This document shows, piece by piece, positions 22,837 to 32,599 of a DNA stretch of 64,000 bases. A model generated the notes under the pieces. That model made no database searches. It was not told the origin of the DNA and was given only the letters and a program-made list of their open reading frames with translations. The position numbers and the translations under genes are program-made. Positions within the stretch are counted from its first letter, which is position 1. Each line of letters starts with the position of its first letter. Origin of the DNA: Glycine soja (taxonomy: Eukaryota; Streptophyta; Magnoliopsida; Fabales; Fabaceae); assembly GCF_004193775.1 (NCBI RefSeq), contig NC_041002.1, positions 35,747,112 to 35,811,111 of the forward strand, given 5' to 3'.

Positions 22837-25243
22837 ATGTCGACACTCATGGTATTACTCACTACTCTGAAACACTTCATCTTCTTCTCTGAAATTCAAT
22901 CCCTAACTCTCAAACTCTCTGTAATGGCCACCTCCAACTCCCCTATTGCCGAAATTATTCCAACACTGGAAACCATCTATTCATGTAGAACACTTTTTCG
23001 GCATTTAGGAACTCAAAAAAGTGGGTCTAAAGCTCAACGAGACTACTATTGTGCCAGACACATTTTCAATAAGCCACAAACCATATACCCTGAACTCATC
23101 ATGACTTTCTGGAGGAATGCTAAGTTTGTCAACAAGAAAATGATAGCATCCAAGGTTCTAGGAGTCGAGGTCGTGTTGTCCAATGACTCTATCGCCAAGG
23201 CAACGAGATGCCTTCATGAAGGCAGCACCTACCAAGAGGGATGGGAGAAGAACTATGAATCCCATATTACAAGGGAGCTCTACCGAGAAAATGATGAAAA
23301 AGCTAGTGATAAGAAGACTACAACTTGATGTGCGAGAAAGCAAATATTTGGGCCAATATTTTGAATAAAAGTGTTCTCTACAAAGCAAGTTCTAAAACAA
23401 TTTTGTTAGACCTCCACAAGTTTGTTCTTTTTCACTTGATGGAGAATTTGCCCTTTGACCTGCACATGCCATCTACATCAATATATTGAGGAACATGAAG
23501 GGCTTAGGTGGTCTAGACGACATTTATTTTGCTAGTCTCATCGATAAGATGTTGTGGGATCAATGGGTGTATCATGTCTTCAACAAGATGGACGAAGACT
23601 CTAAGCACACCCTAATAGCCAAGGGTTCGGTTGTCGCTAAACAACAAAAGTTTAGCAAGAATAACCTAAAAGCTATAAAGGTTGACTTAGAACAAAGTCA
23701 GAAGGAGGCTCCTCAAGTGGATTTGGATGTCATCAACAAGAGGAAGCAAAAAAGGCTAGCTATAGCCATTGCTGATGAAGATCAAGGTTTGAACAACTTT
23801 GGTATCTCAAAAAAAAAAAAGATACAGAAGATTATGGCTGAGCAATAGAAGAATAAGATGACAAGGAAGCAATCCCAAAAAGAAGAAGAGGAAGAGCTAC
23901 TTGCAAAGGAGCACAGGACGAAGAAAATACATGAGCTATATACTACGTCTAGCCCTATGCATCTAATGGCTGCAACCTCAATCCCACAAAGGTTGAAAGA
24001 CCTAAGTGAAACTGATGAAGAAGATGAAGGCCTTGTACAAGTAGCCCTTCAGAAGAGGAAAATAGTTGCCCTAATTGCTTCTACCCCAAAAAAGATTAAA
24101 AAAAGTCCAACCAGCCCTTGAACCACGTGTATCTATCATTCCCTTTATAATACCAAGACACATCAAGACGAGGGTGACCAAAGCTAATCCCAAGATTGGT
24201 GACAAGGAATGGGCAGTTTCCTTCATTGGGAACAAGGAGGATCAAGCCTCATCATCATCAGATAATGAGTCTATAGACAACACTTCTATTTTTCCTCTCC
24301 GCAAACATGTTTCCTCTACACAACCGTGTCCACCTTCATCACCCATTCATCTAGAGAGAATCAGAAGGGTTGCTCCAAGGGAACCCTTAATAAATGCTCA
24401 AAGGTTTCCTCTATCATTCATTAATGGTAACCCTACACCTATAACCCCATACTCTAAGTTTATCTATGTTGAACTTGTTGAAATGGAAACAATCAATGTC
24501 CAAGCACCTACATGGACAAAGTATAACATAAGAATAATCCATGTGAGGCCTTTAAGGCTCTACCAACAGATGCCATAGTTCATCTTCCTCTCCCATAATG
24601 GACTCATCCAATGCAACCCAATGTTATCAAGATGCCTCCTCACTGGCTTGCACCTGGCACTAAACAACGAGTTCGCCCTTCAACAGAGGTCTCTCCAATA
24701 GAAGCTTGGCATAACCTTCAGAAGTGCAAAGACAAGAAGAACACATAAAATAGTATCTCTAGGGATCTGTTTGAAAAGCACGAAAGAGACCCCTCACAAG
24801 AAGTTGAACCTCTGAAAAGTGAATTCCAAACGAAGGTGCATCTATGGACGCCATTCACAAAGCTCTTGCCTATTCATCCATCTGATCTAAATCTAACACA
24901 GGAAGAACACTTATTTCTTGGAAACTTTCTTTCACAAATGTATGTAAAAGATTAAGCCACTACCTAGCCTTCTGGTCTACACATCTCTAGGGCCACCGAT
25001 GCAAGATAGTTGTTCACAAGGTGTGTCCCTGTTTACCTGTTTAGGATGCGGCTAAAAAGAAAGGCTTCAAGTTGTACTACAATGAGGAAATGCCTTCAAG
25101 GAAAATGAAGATGGAAATAGTCAATCATCCTCGAAATTAGAGCTCCCTATTCAGTGGAAAAATGCTTGTTTATGCTCCTGATGCCTAGACCTTCTAGAAC
25201 CAGATTCTATGGACGGACACTTAAAAAGCCTCCACTTTTGGGT
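22837..25243 (+). pseudogene. Sirevirus env-like gene, 5' part (decayed)
   Basis: It lies about 270 bases after the RNase H stop, the place of the env-like frame in SIRE1-type elements. Open pieces at 22837-23328, 23183-23368, 23486-23848, 23858-24121 and 24075-24578 are collinear and separated by stops or shifts. Readable segments include MRNMKGLGGLDDIYFASLID and a Lys/Glu/Gln-rich region at 23740-23935. The recognition is by position and general resemblance, and no membrane segment is clear here. Its role in the SIRE family is unproven. Confidence 0.6.
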
Positions 25244-26465
25244 ATGATTGATAATTATTTTTGAATCATTAAAAAACAAATAAAACTAGGAATTTGCAAT
25301 ACAAAATTAACCAAGGTCGAACTCAGAAATATGATTTAATTTGGTTTCTATGTTCATTCACTTATAAATGACAAGGGAGGATTTCATCGAGCAGTTTGTA
25401 AATGACTATAAAGGAATACAAAAACACACAAAAATAGAGATAAAGAAACAAAACAGAACAAGAACATAATACAAGTCAAGTATAATAGCTTCAATCCAAT
25501 TCACCAAACCAGTGCAAATCAAATTATCACAGTTACTACGAATGATGTTCAGTGTGAAAGTTCAGTCAAATGCACTAGAGAAAGTTCAATCGAATCAGTC
25601 TCTAAATTGTTTGATATTGCAAATTAGGTTGGAAAATCATCCAAGCAATCTGTGATTAAATTCCAAAATTATGAAATGAATCCATAACCTAATTTGTTTT
25701 CAATCCTAAGCATAATCATAATCATGAAAATAAAAAATAGGATCGGAGAGAAAGATGAACATTCACAAAGATTAGAAATACTAAACCAGAACTCAAACTT
25801 AGCCTTGCTTGGAGTGGATCCTTAGATTAATGAATTGTTTAACCCTCCATGATCATCACCAATGTAAAAGCCACAAAATTTTGTGCAATAAAATGGAAGA
25901 ACATAAGTGAAAAGGGGAAGAAGAATGAAAAAAATTGAGAGAAAAAGAGAAAAAAGAGAAAGGTTGCACAACAAGTAACTAATTCTATTTTTTTACAAAA
26001 TGAAGTAACTAACTTCCACTAATATATAGGGTGAATACTCATAAGGAAGTGATGGGCCTTGATTAGGCCCATCTAATCTACCTAATTAAACTAATCGCAC
26101 CAAACAAAGCCCAACTCGCAACCCAATTATTCAAGTGTAGAGGCTTTGACTTCCAAGCTTAATTTGACCCTTGAAATGGTAGAATTGGAAAAAGCTTATT
26201 TGTGACAAAATTAAATATATTTTTCTCAGCTTTACAGGAGCTACTCACATGTTCCATTTGGAGTTCTATAGCTTCCTCTAGTCCCTACACAAGGAATATA
26301 GGTCAAGTAAGCACAAAATCTGAAAATTAGCTACAATTTTCAATTAAGCTCAATCATTTGCCTTAGACCAAAATTGAGTTAAGGTGACAAAATAAGGGTC
26401 AAGGGGATGGAAATTGAGATAAGAAGAATAGAAATATATTAAACTACTAATTCTCAATTAATGAT
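25244..26465 (-). mobile_element. 1.2-kb LTR-like insertion inside the env-like gene
   Basis: 25249-26460 is flanked by ATGAT on both sides (25244-25248 and 26461-26465). It begins TGATAATTAT and ends CTCAATTA. On the minus strand it would start TA instead of TG and end CA, as expected after one transition in a solo LTR. A minus-strand TATA-like CCTATATATTAG lies near 26020-26031. It contains no coding sequence. The env-like reading resumes on the far side. Confidence 0.55.
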
Positions 26466-27330
26466 GGAAGGGATAATGTTGAGCACCGTGATGTCATTCA
26501 AGTGTTACATCTTGTTAGGAAGTATCACTTTGATGATGCTTGCATCTGCTTTACCAAGGATGCCGAAAATGACTCATTCATCAAACTCCTACCCCAACTT
26601 CCTACCATTCAATATAGAAGACCAGATGCTAGCTCATGTGACTCGGCTCCATGAAGCTTAGGAAAAGAGGAAGGTTGAAGAAGAAGACGTCGTTGTTGCT
26701 GCTACACAAGAAGATGCTACCTTCGTCCAAGATGAAGCATCTAAAGTTGTGGATAACACCATTGTACATGGGGTCATCATTGATCTTACCAACACTAGTG
26801 TCATGGATGAAACTCCTGAGGCATCCAATGCAGCCATAGCTGATGAAGTTGAACACAATGCTATAGAACATGTGTCTAAGTAGTCAACAACTTCAAATAA
26901 GGATACTTCTATAGACAAAGGAGAACCTGATGCCATCATTTTCTACTCCACCGGTATAGGGCTTGCTCCTCTGAACTATTCACAACCTGCTAGTTTTACC
27001 TGGGATCAAGTGCAAGACATGATAGGGCAAGCTATGGAAACCTTCATCAAACGACAACGTCAAGAGAATGAACAATTCAAAATATTTATGCAGAATGCAA
27101 TCACCACCTAGTTTTCCTACCTTGGTGTTGTCCTCCTTTAAGATATTCAACAAGCTGAGATGTCTATGCTCGGAGTTGTTGCTGCACTTGCACCCGTTCC
27201 TTAACATCCATCCACCCCTTAACCTCTTGAACCTTCACCACCACCAATCATTGATCCAACACCACCACCATGTCCGTCTTCCCCTCCACCTTCTCAACCT
27301 CCACCCCCACCATCTGCTCAACACTGATAA
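26466..27330 (+). pseudogene. Sirevirus env-like gene, 3' part
   Basis: Continues the env-like reading after the insertion. It has an acidic stretch (26690-26880), a segment with coiled-coil character around 27000-27110 (QAMETFIKRQRQENEQFKIF), and a proline-rich tail (PSPPPIIDPTPPP and following) to about 27330. Coiled coil and proline-rich parts have been described for SIRE1 env-like proteins. Several stops are present. Confidence 0.55.
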
Positions 27331-27375
27331 TGATGTTCATCATTCTCGCTATCATCAAACCTAATTTTTGCTTAT

Positions 27376-27390
27376 GGAAAAAGGGGGAGA
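27376..27390 (+). other. Polypurine tract 1 of the Sirevirus region
   Basis: GGAAAAAGGGGGAGA. It is the first of five similar tracts (about 27376, 27517, 28453, 28506 and 28584). Repeated polypurine tracts before the 3' LTR are a known Sirevirus trait. Confidence 0.6.
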
Positions 27391-27559
27391 AGTAGGATTT
27401 TTGAGTGTAAAGAGCCATATTACTAAATAAAAGTGGTTTGGGAGTATATTCATGTGTTATCTCTTTATTTATTTGTTAATTACTATTAATTGTATTATTT
27501 TTGTCATGATTGAACTCAGGGGGAGATACATAAGAGTTTATTCATATTTCTCCCAAAAA

Positions 27560-27740
27560 TAGTGAACATGTGATCTATGGAGACAACAAATAAAGGTAAA
27601 ATTGTTGGAATTGATAAAATAAGTACGAATTCCTCTATCTCCATAGAAGATGTCTTACTTATTGATGATCTTAAGCATAGTTTATTAAGTATTCATCAAT
27701 TACGTGATAAAGACCATTTATCTAACAAGAGAATTTTAAT
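27560..27740 (+). pseudogene. Copia pre-integrase fragment
   Basis: A short stretch reads GKIVGIDKISTNSSISIEDV and then DDLKHSLLSIHQLRDKD, the pre-integrase block of a copia polyprotein. It is out of order here, lying after an env-like gene, and differs from the copy at 19980-20110. It therefore marks a junction with a second copia element. Confidence 0.6.
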
Positions 27741-28238
27741 GTTTGTCTATTTTTGATTATTTTTGCTTATGATTGTTAATTTTTTGATTGAGTTTTGATG
27801 CTTATTTTCTGCTTGAGTTTTGATTGTCTTTGATAATTATGTTTGATAGTTATGATAATTGTGTTTGAGAGTTATGCTGATTGTCTTTGATGATTGCTTT
27901 TGATTGAGTTTTTGTCTATGATGATTGTGTTTGAGAGTTATGTTGATTGTCTTTGATTATTGATTTTTTGATGATTGTGTTTGAAGGTTATATTGATTAT
28001 TAATAACCTTTGTTTGAATTTTTTTAATAGGAATATAATCTATTGTGTAGTTAATTGATTGTTAAATTGATTAGATTTTGTGATTGATGATTGTTGATTG
28101 AATGTGTTTTGATTGTGTTTGTAATTGAATGAGTTTGATTGTGCTTGTTGATTTGAATGCATTTGATTGTGATAATTAGGTGTGCATTTGACTTTAAAAT
28201 AGTTAGCTTTAAGTGAAAAAGCCTTGTTGAAGGGTTTG
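27740..28238. repeat. T-rich degenerate repeats of a TTTGATTGTGTTTGA type
   Basis: Many imperfect copies of TTTGATGATTGTGTTTGAGAG-like units, 20-40 bases each. No coding sequence. It belongs to the 3' non-coding part of the second copia element. Confidence 0.6.
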
Positions 28239-28383
28239 GTAATCGATTACCATTCCCTGTAATCGATTACATTAGAACAACAAGGCTGTAATCGATTGCA
28301 GAAGCCTATAATCGATTACCAGTAGGCACCATTAGTTATAGGTTACTCCTATAATCGATTACAATGGCTTGTAATCAATTACC
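28239..28383. repeat. Cluster of six GTAATCGATTAC palindromes
   Basis: The 12-base palindrome GTAATCGATTAC or a one-to-two-base variant occurs at about 28239, 28259, 28288, 28309, 28350 and 28371. It lies between two purine tracts upstream of the 3' LTR. Confidence 0.85.
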
Positions 28384-28583
28384 AGGCGTCCCTAGATGTG
28401 TTAAGCTCCTAATTTAGTTCTTTTCTCTGACCATTTTTGGCTTTTCGATGTTGCCAAAGGGGGAGAGAACTTAAAGGTAGAGTTTATCATGAACTTAGGC
28501 AGAAATTTAGGGGGAGTAAGGGTTGTGAGCATGCATTATCAATTGCATATCGTTTATCTTGATTTCATATTATTATCATCATC

Positions 28584-28596
28584 AAAAAGGGGGAGA
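28584..28596 (+). other. Last polypurine tract before copia 3' LTR
   Basis: AAAAAGGGGGAGA ends one base before the TG that starts the LTR at 28598. Confidence 0.75.
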
Positions 28597-28597
28597 T

Positions 28598-29324
28598 TGT
28601 AGAAGCATATATGATATGAAGTTTTGATGATGCCAAAGATAAGTGCTTCTCAAGTTTGATCCAAGAGTCACAACTCTTCAAAAAATAACTCCCAAGAGTC
28701 ACAACTCTTCAGAAAATAACTCCCAAGAGTCAGTCTGTTCAAGAGATTTTTAAATGGCCATCAAAGGCCTATAAATAGGTGACTTGGGTTACGAAATTCC
28801 TCAAAGAATTTTTCTGAAATGAAATGTCTTATCCTCTCAAAAAGATTCCTTGGTCAAACAGTAGCATATTCAATAAGGAATCTTGATTGATCTTCAATTG
28901 TAATATCCTTCTCTTAAAGAGAGAAACTTCTTCTTCTTCTTATTCAAAGAGATTGATTAAGAGACTGAGGGTCTCTTAAGTTGTAAGGATTTTTGAACAC
29001 AAGGGAAGGGTTGCCCCTGTGTGGTTCAGACTTTGTAAAAGGAATTTTACAAGATAGTGAAAATCTCAAGTGGGTTGCTTGAGGAATGGACGTAGGGACG
29101 AGAAGTGACCGAACCAGTATAAATCAAGTTTGCATTTCTCTCTTCCCTTATCTCATTTATGTTATTGCAATCAATTTTGTCTTGCATGTTTAAAGAACAT
29201 TATTAAATTGATTGTTGTTTCTTCTTCTGCATTCTGAGTCTATCATTTAGAAGAGGGTTAAAAGTTTGTTAGTGAGACTTAATTCACTCCCCCCTCTTAA
29301 GTTATGGAGGCCACTTGTCTAACA
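28598..29324 (+). repeat. Copia 3' LTR (second family)
   Basis: 727 bases, TGTAGA...TCTAACA, preceded by a polypurine tract, with a TATA box CTATAAATAGG at about 28769. The section CCAGTATAAATCAAG and the C-rich stretch before the end resemble the 16492 LTR only locally, so the two LTRs come from different families. The matching 5' LTR is not in the window. Confidence 0.7.
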
Positions 29325-30545
29325 ATTAACATTTTTGGTTCAATGAAACACACTAACATTTAGGTCCAAAAAAAATTACTGACATTTTCCTTCAATAAAA
29401 AATTATTAACATTTTCGTCCAACAAAAAATTACTGACAATTATGTTCAAAAACGGTATCTTAGTGACATTTTTGTCCAATCTAGTCAACATGGTCATGTT
29501 GGCAATCATTTCAATGATAAATTCGTTCTTCTATGTCACGTAGGCTATTTTATTAATGGTGACGGATGGAAATTAATGACCGGATATATTTTTTGTACTT
29601 TTTACACTTTCAGGGACTAAATTTTGTATTTTCATTTTTCAGGTACGCATTTGTCAGTGAATTATACATTAAGGGACAAAAGTGGCTATTTAACCCTTAA
29701 AATACATTTTTAGTCTTTTATATTTTTTATTTAATTTTTTTATCTTTTAAAAAATTTAATTTAAATCTTTATGTTTTAAAGTGATTTAAAAATTATCTTT
29801 TCAAAACAATGAGTATTTTTTATTTTAGACCAAAATGGGTCATAAATATAATAAAAATTTAATGAAAAGTAAATCTCACAAACAAATGAAAAAATAAATA
29901 TAATATTAAATTTTTCAATTTTTTATTGTTTATTGGATTTATTTTTCTTACAATTTTCATCTTATTTATGTTTTTTTAGTTGGAACGTCAATTGGATCTA
30001 TAGTTTTCTTGTACATAAATTTAATTGGAATAATTTCATATCCATCTTGAATGATAAAAATAATAAAAATCTTAGTTCCAAAATTGAAAATAATCATCTT
30101 TGTTTTGGAAAAACTATTTTGACTCATTAAAACGTAAATGCCTAAATTGATTTTTTTTAAATATAAAAGATTAAAGTGTATTTTTTTGTCAAGAATAAAA
30201 GTAGTTTTTAATGGGTCATTTATCTTTTAACATTTAAAAAAAATAAATGACTAACTTAACTTTTAAAAATATAAAAGATTAAAGTTTATTTTTTTCGTCA
30301 AGAATAAAAGTAGTTTTTAATGAGTCATTTATCTTTTAATATTTTAAAAAATAAATGACTAAATTAATTTTTTTAAAATATAAAAGATTAAAGTGTATTT
30401 TGATATTAAAAGTAGTTTCTAGAGCACTGTTTTCTTTTTCCCTTATCCATACCAGAATTTTCTGTTTTTTTCTGACCTACCAACCTATGCTCACATGATA
30501 GTGGCGCTTCCAGGTTCAAAAATATTTCAACTTTACACCAAAAAC
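29325..30545. other. AT-rich intergenic DNA with local repeats
   Basis: 29335-29490 has four imperfect repeats around ACATTTTCGTCCAACAAAAAATTACTG. 30150-30420 holds about two and a half copies of a 108-base unit (ATAAAAGATTAAAGTGTATTT at 30163, 30271 and 30380). The 65-codon frame at 29933 has no recognisable feature. Confidence 0.6.
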
Positions 30546-30549
30546 ATTT

Positions 30550-30757
30550 ACAAGTGGATGCCAGAGAGAAAGCGAAGTGGCTTGCATTTGGAAACAGATA
30601 AGGGAACTTATTCCCTTCCAATAGTCGAAAGAAAGAGGCATAGCATATTAATTACAAGTGGATGCCAGAGAGAAAGCGAAGTGGCTTGCATTTGGAAACA
30701 GATAAGGGAACTTATTCCCTTCCAATAGTCGAAAGAAAGAGGCATAGCATATTAATT
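30550..30757. repeat. Perfect 104-base tandem duplication
   Basis: 30550-30653 and 30654-30757 read as identical (ACAAGTGGATGCCAGAGAG to CATATTAATT). Each copy contains the inverted pair AAGGGAA / TTCCCTT. Identity implies a recent event or a recent homogenisation. Confidence 0.9.
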
Positions 30758-31232
30758 TCAATTTGCCCTTCGGGTTGGTTATTCTAACTTCTAACTTTTC
30801 ATTCAAGTCATGCCTTCTTTTCTTTTACCCATTGTTTTTCACAATGGCAATGCCGTGCAAACTTCCAAACTTATCAAGAAAATAAGAATCAGAATATAGA
30901 AATTATTACTTGGGATTCGTACGACTAATTTGAGATGTTAATTGTCCACAAGATTAATTAATATAAATCACAGAAATTCAATTATTACAAGAAAATTTTG
31001 GAGGACTGATGACCTTATATGGCACTCAAATTAAATTATTCCATCAATAAAGTCAAGCAGTGAAAGTTATAAAGTACAGTAAATCTTATATATAATTCAA
31101 ATTCTCGTCTTAGACACCAAACTAATACTTAGGAAAGGAGCGAACTGTAAGGGAATTGACCCAACTAGTTCAGGTACAATCCAAGAAAAATATCATATGA
31201 AATTTAAATGTTCTCTCCCAAAGTGATCATCT

Positions 31233-31323
31233 TTACTTGCTGCTGCTAGGTGGTTCCTTGACGATAGTCACAGGGCAAGGAGCATTTGTCATCACAAAGT
31301 TGCTTACACTTCCCAATATGATC
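31233..31323 (-). other. USP exon 4
   Basis: 91 bases coding for the last beta strand and the tail EPPSSSK, stop TAA at 31233-31235. The acceptor is preceded by a poly-pyrimidine-free A/C run on the minus strand, so the exact acceptor is slightly less certain than the others. Confidence 0.85.
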
Positions 31324-32473
31324 CTGGTTTTTTTTTTTTTTTGGAATAAAAAAAGGCACGTTAATGAGACCCATATTTCAATAAATGCAGATAATAAAGT
31401 TCCATCACAACAAAGAAGCAGTAATGAATTAGGGGGCAATTATTCTAAGCAAAAATCTCTATGAAAGTGAACAGAAAAGCCACACTCATAGCAAAAGAAA
31501 AAAAGAAAAGCAATAATAGATGTAACAGCGAGAAATCAAATTACAAGGTCCTAACCTACTCACCCCAGAAAATAAAATAAGAAAGGTGTTATATTGTCTA
31601 ATTCTACAAATATCATCTTTCAAAAAAAAAAATTCCACATATATTAACTCCAATAATATCTATGCGAATAATTCTCATGAAATTATTGATGAGAGATGCT
31701 GAATATAACAGTAAAATAAAGAAATTAAGGGACAAAAAAAGTAGGCACCTTTGGATTGTGCTGAGGCCCCTGCTTCCCATAACCAGCGAATCCAGCTTCA
31801 GATCTTCAATAGCATCCAAAAGCTTCTCTCTTGCATCCCCCCAATATATTTTTGTAACAATGTGGATCTAAGAAAAATTAATAATAGCAATAATAATTTC
31901 AGACAAAATACATAGTAAAACATAGCACACCGCACACAAAAAAAATCGTTGTCTAAATTAAATTAAATTTTGTAGAAACTAAGTAGAAAGAGAGAAGGAA
32001 AACAATGTTTTTTTTAAGAAAACTAATAAAAAAAAAACACCTCTTTTTGTCTTGAAGCAGTGTCAAGCATATCAAGAACCTCAATATCAATTTCAACATC
32101 ATACTTTTTCATAATCTCAGGCTCTCTGAACTCTACCAAAGGAATAAGAGCTGCAAAAAATTAACATTAAACAAAATAAAATCGGATCAGATCAGATCAA
32201 CCCAGATCAAAAGATATAAAAGAAATGTTCACAGAAAAATATAAAATATAAAATATAAAAACCCAAATAAATAAAATTGGCACAAAATTGATACTCACGA
32301 GAACCAGATTTTGCCCATAGCTTGTTGCGGGACTCGTCTAGAGAGTTTGGGTTGATGTGAATGACATAAATGGTGTCACCTTTATCGGCTAAGTTCTCAA
32401 ATGCCCATTTCAGAGCATTCTTGCTGCTTTTGGAGAAATCTAGAGCCACACCAATTGTTCTATCCTTTGCCAT
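31233..32473 (-). CDS. Universal stress protein (UspA domain), four exons
   Basis: Coding exons on the minus strand are 32299-32473, 32041-32150, 31749-31867 and 31233-31323: 495 bases, 164 residues plus stop. All introns have GT...AG ends (donors GTGAGT, GTGTTT, GTGCCT; acceptors TTGCAG, TCTTAG, ACCAG). The start [20 protein letters not shown] and [20 protein letters not shown] are the first strand and helix of the UspA fold. The end has [15 protein letters not shown], matching the ATP-binding pattern G-x2-G-x9-G-S of ATP-binding USPs, then [17 protein letters not shown]. Length fits plant single-domain USPs, soluble proteins linked to abiotic stress. It has no stops or odd residues and is the only intact ordinary gene here. 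Exact orthology is not decided. Confidence 0.93.
31749..31867 (-). other. USP exon 3
   Basis: 119 bases coding for [20 protein letters not shown] to the GSRGLSTIQ part of the ATP motif. The intron that follows splits an Arg codon. Confidence 0.9.
32041..32150 (-). other. USP exon 2
   Basis: 110 bases coding for [16 protein letters not shown] and the [14 protein letters not shown] segment. Phase 1 at its start, phase 0 at its end. Confidence 0.9.
32299..32473 (-). other. USP exon 1
   Basis: Encodes the first 58 codons plus one base, ATG at 32471-32473, ending before donor GTGAGT. The 5' UTR upstream is short and pyrimidine-rich. Confidence 0.9.
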
Positions 32474-32590
32474 GTTTTTTTGTGTGTGAAGTTGGAGAAA
32501 GAAGCAGAGTCTAACAACAAGAAATGAATTGACAAAAAGTTTTGGTTTTGGACAAGGTAATCTAAAGCATGGGCATTGATGACGCGTGTA

Positions 32591-32599
32591 TGTATATGC
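32591..32599 (-). promoter_or_regulatory. Candidate TATA box of the USP gene
   Basis: The minus strand reads GCATATACATACA about 120 bases upstream of the ATG, a plausible TATA distance. No other element was identified with confidence. Confidence 0.35.

Larger units (their letters stand above)
16492..27400 (+). mobile_element. Ty1/copia Sirevirus-like retrotransposon, decayed, no matching 3' LTR
   Basis: Order: LTR (16492-17820), Met-tRNA-type primer site, gag with a CCHC motif, integrase, RT, RNase H, then a long env-like gene and a purine-rich tract. Integrase before RT is the copia order, and an env-like gene after RNase H is known from SIRE1-type Sireviruses of soybean. Every coding part has many stops. 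I could not find a second copy of the 16492 LTR; the LTR at 28598-29324 is different. Confidence 0.75.

Noticed and set aside
16492..29324. Treating the two copia LTRs as one matched pair
   Set aside because: They share only short class-typical stretches; length, start and most sequence differ.
30495..30728. 77-codon frame across the 104-base duplication
   Set aside because: The duplication is not a multiple of three (104), so the two copies are read in different frames, which argues against a protein.
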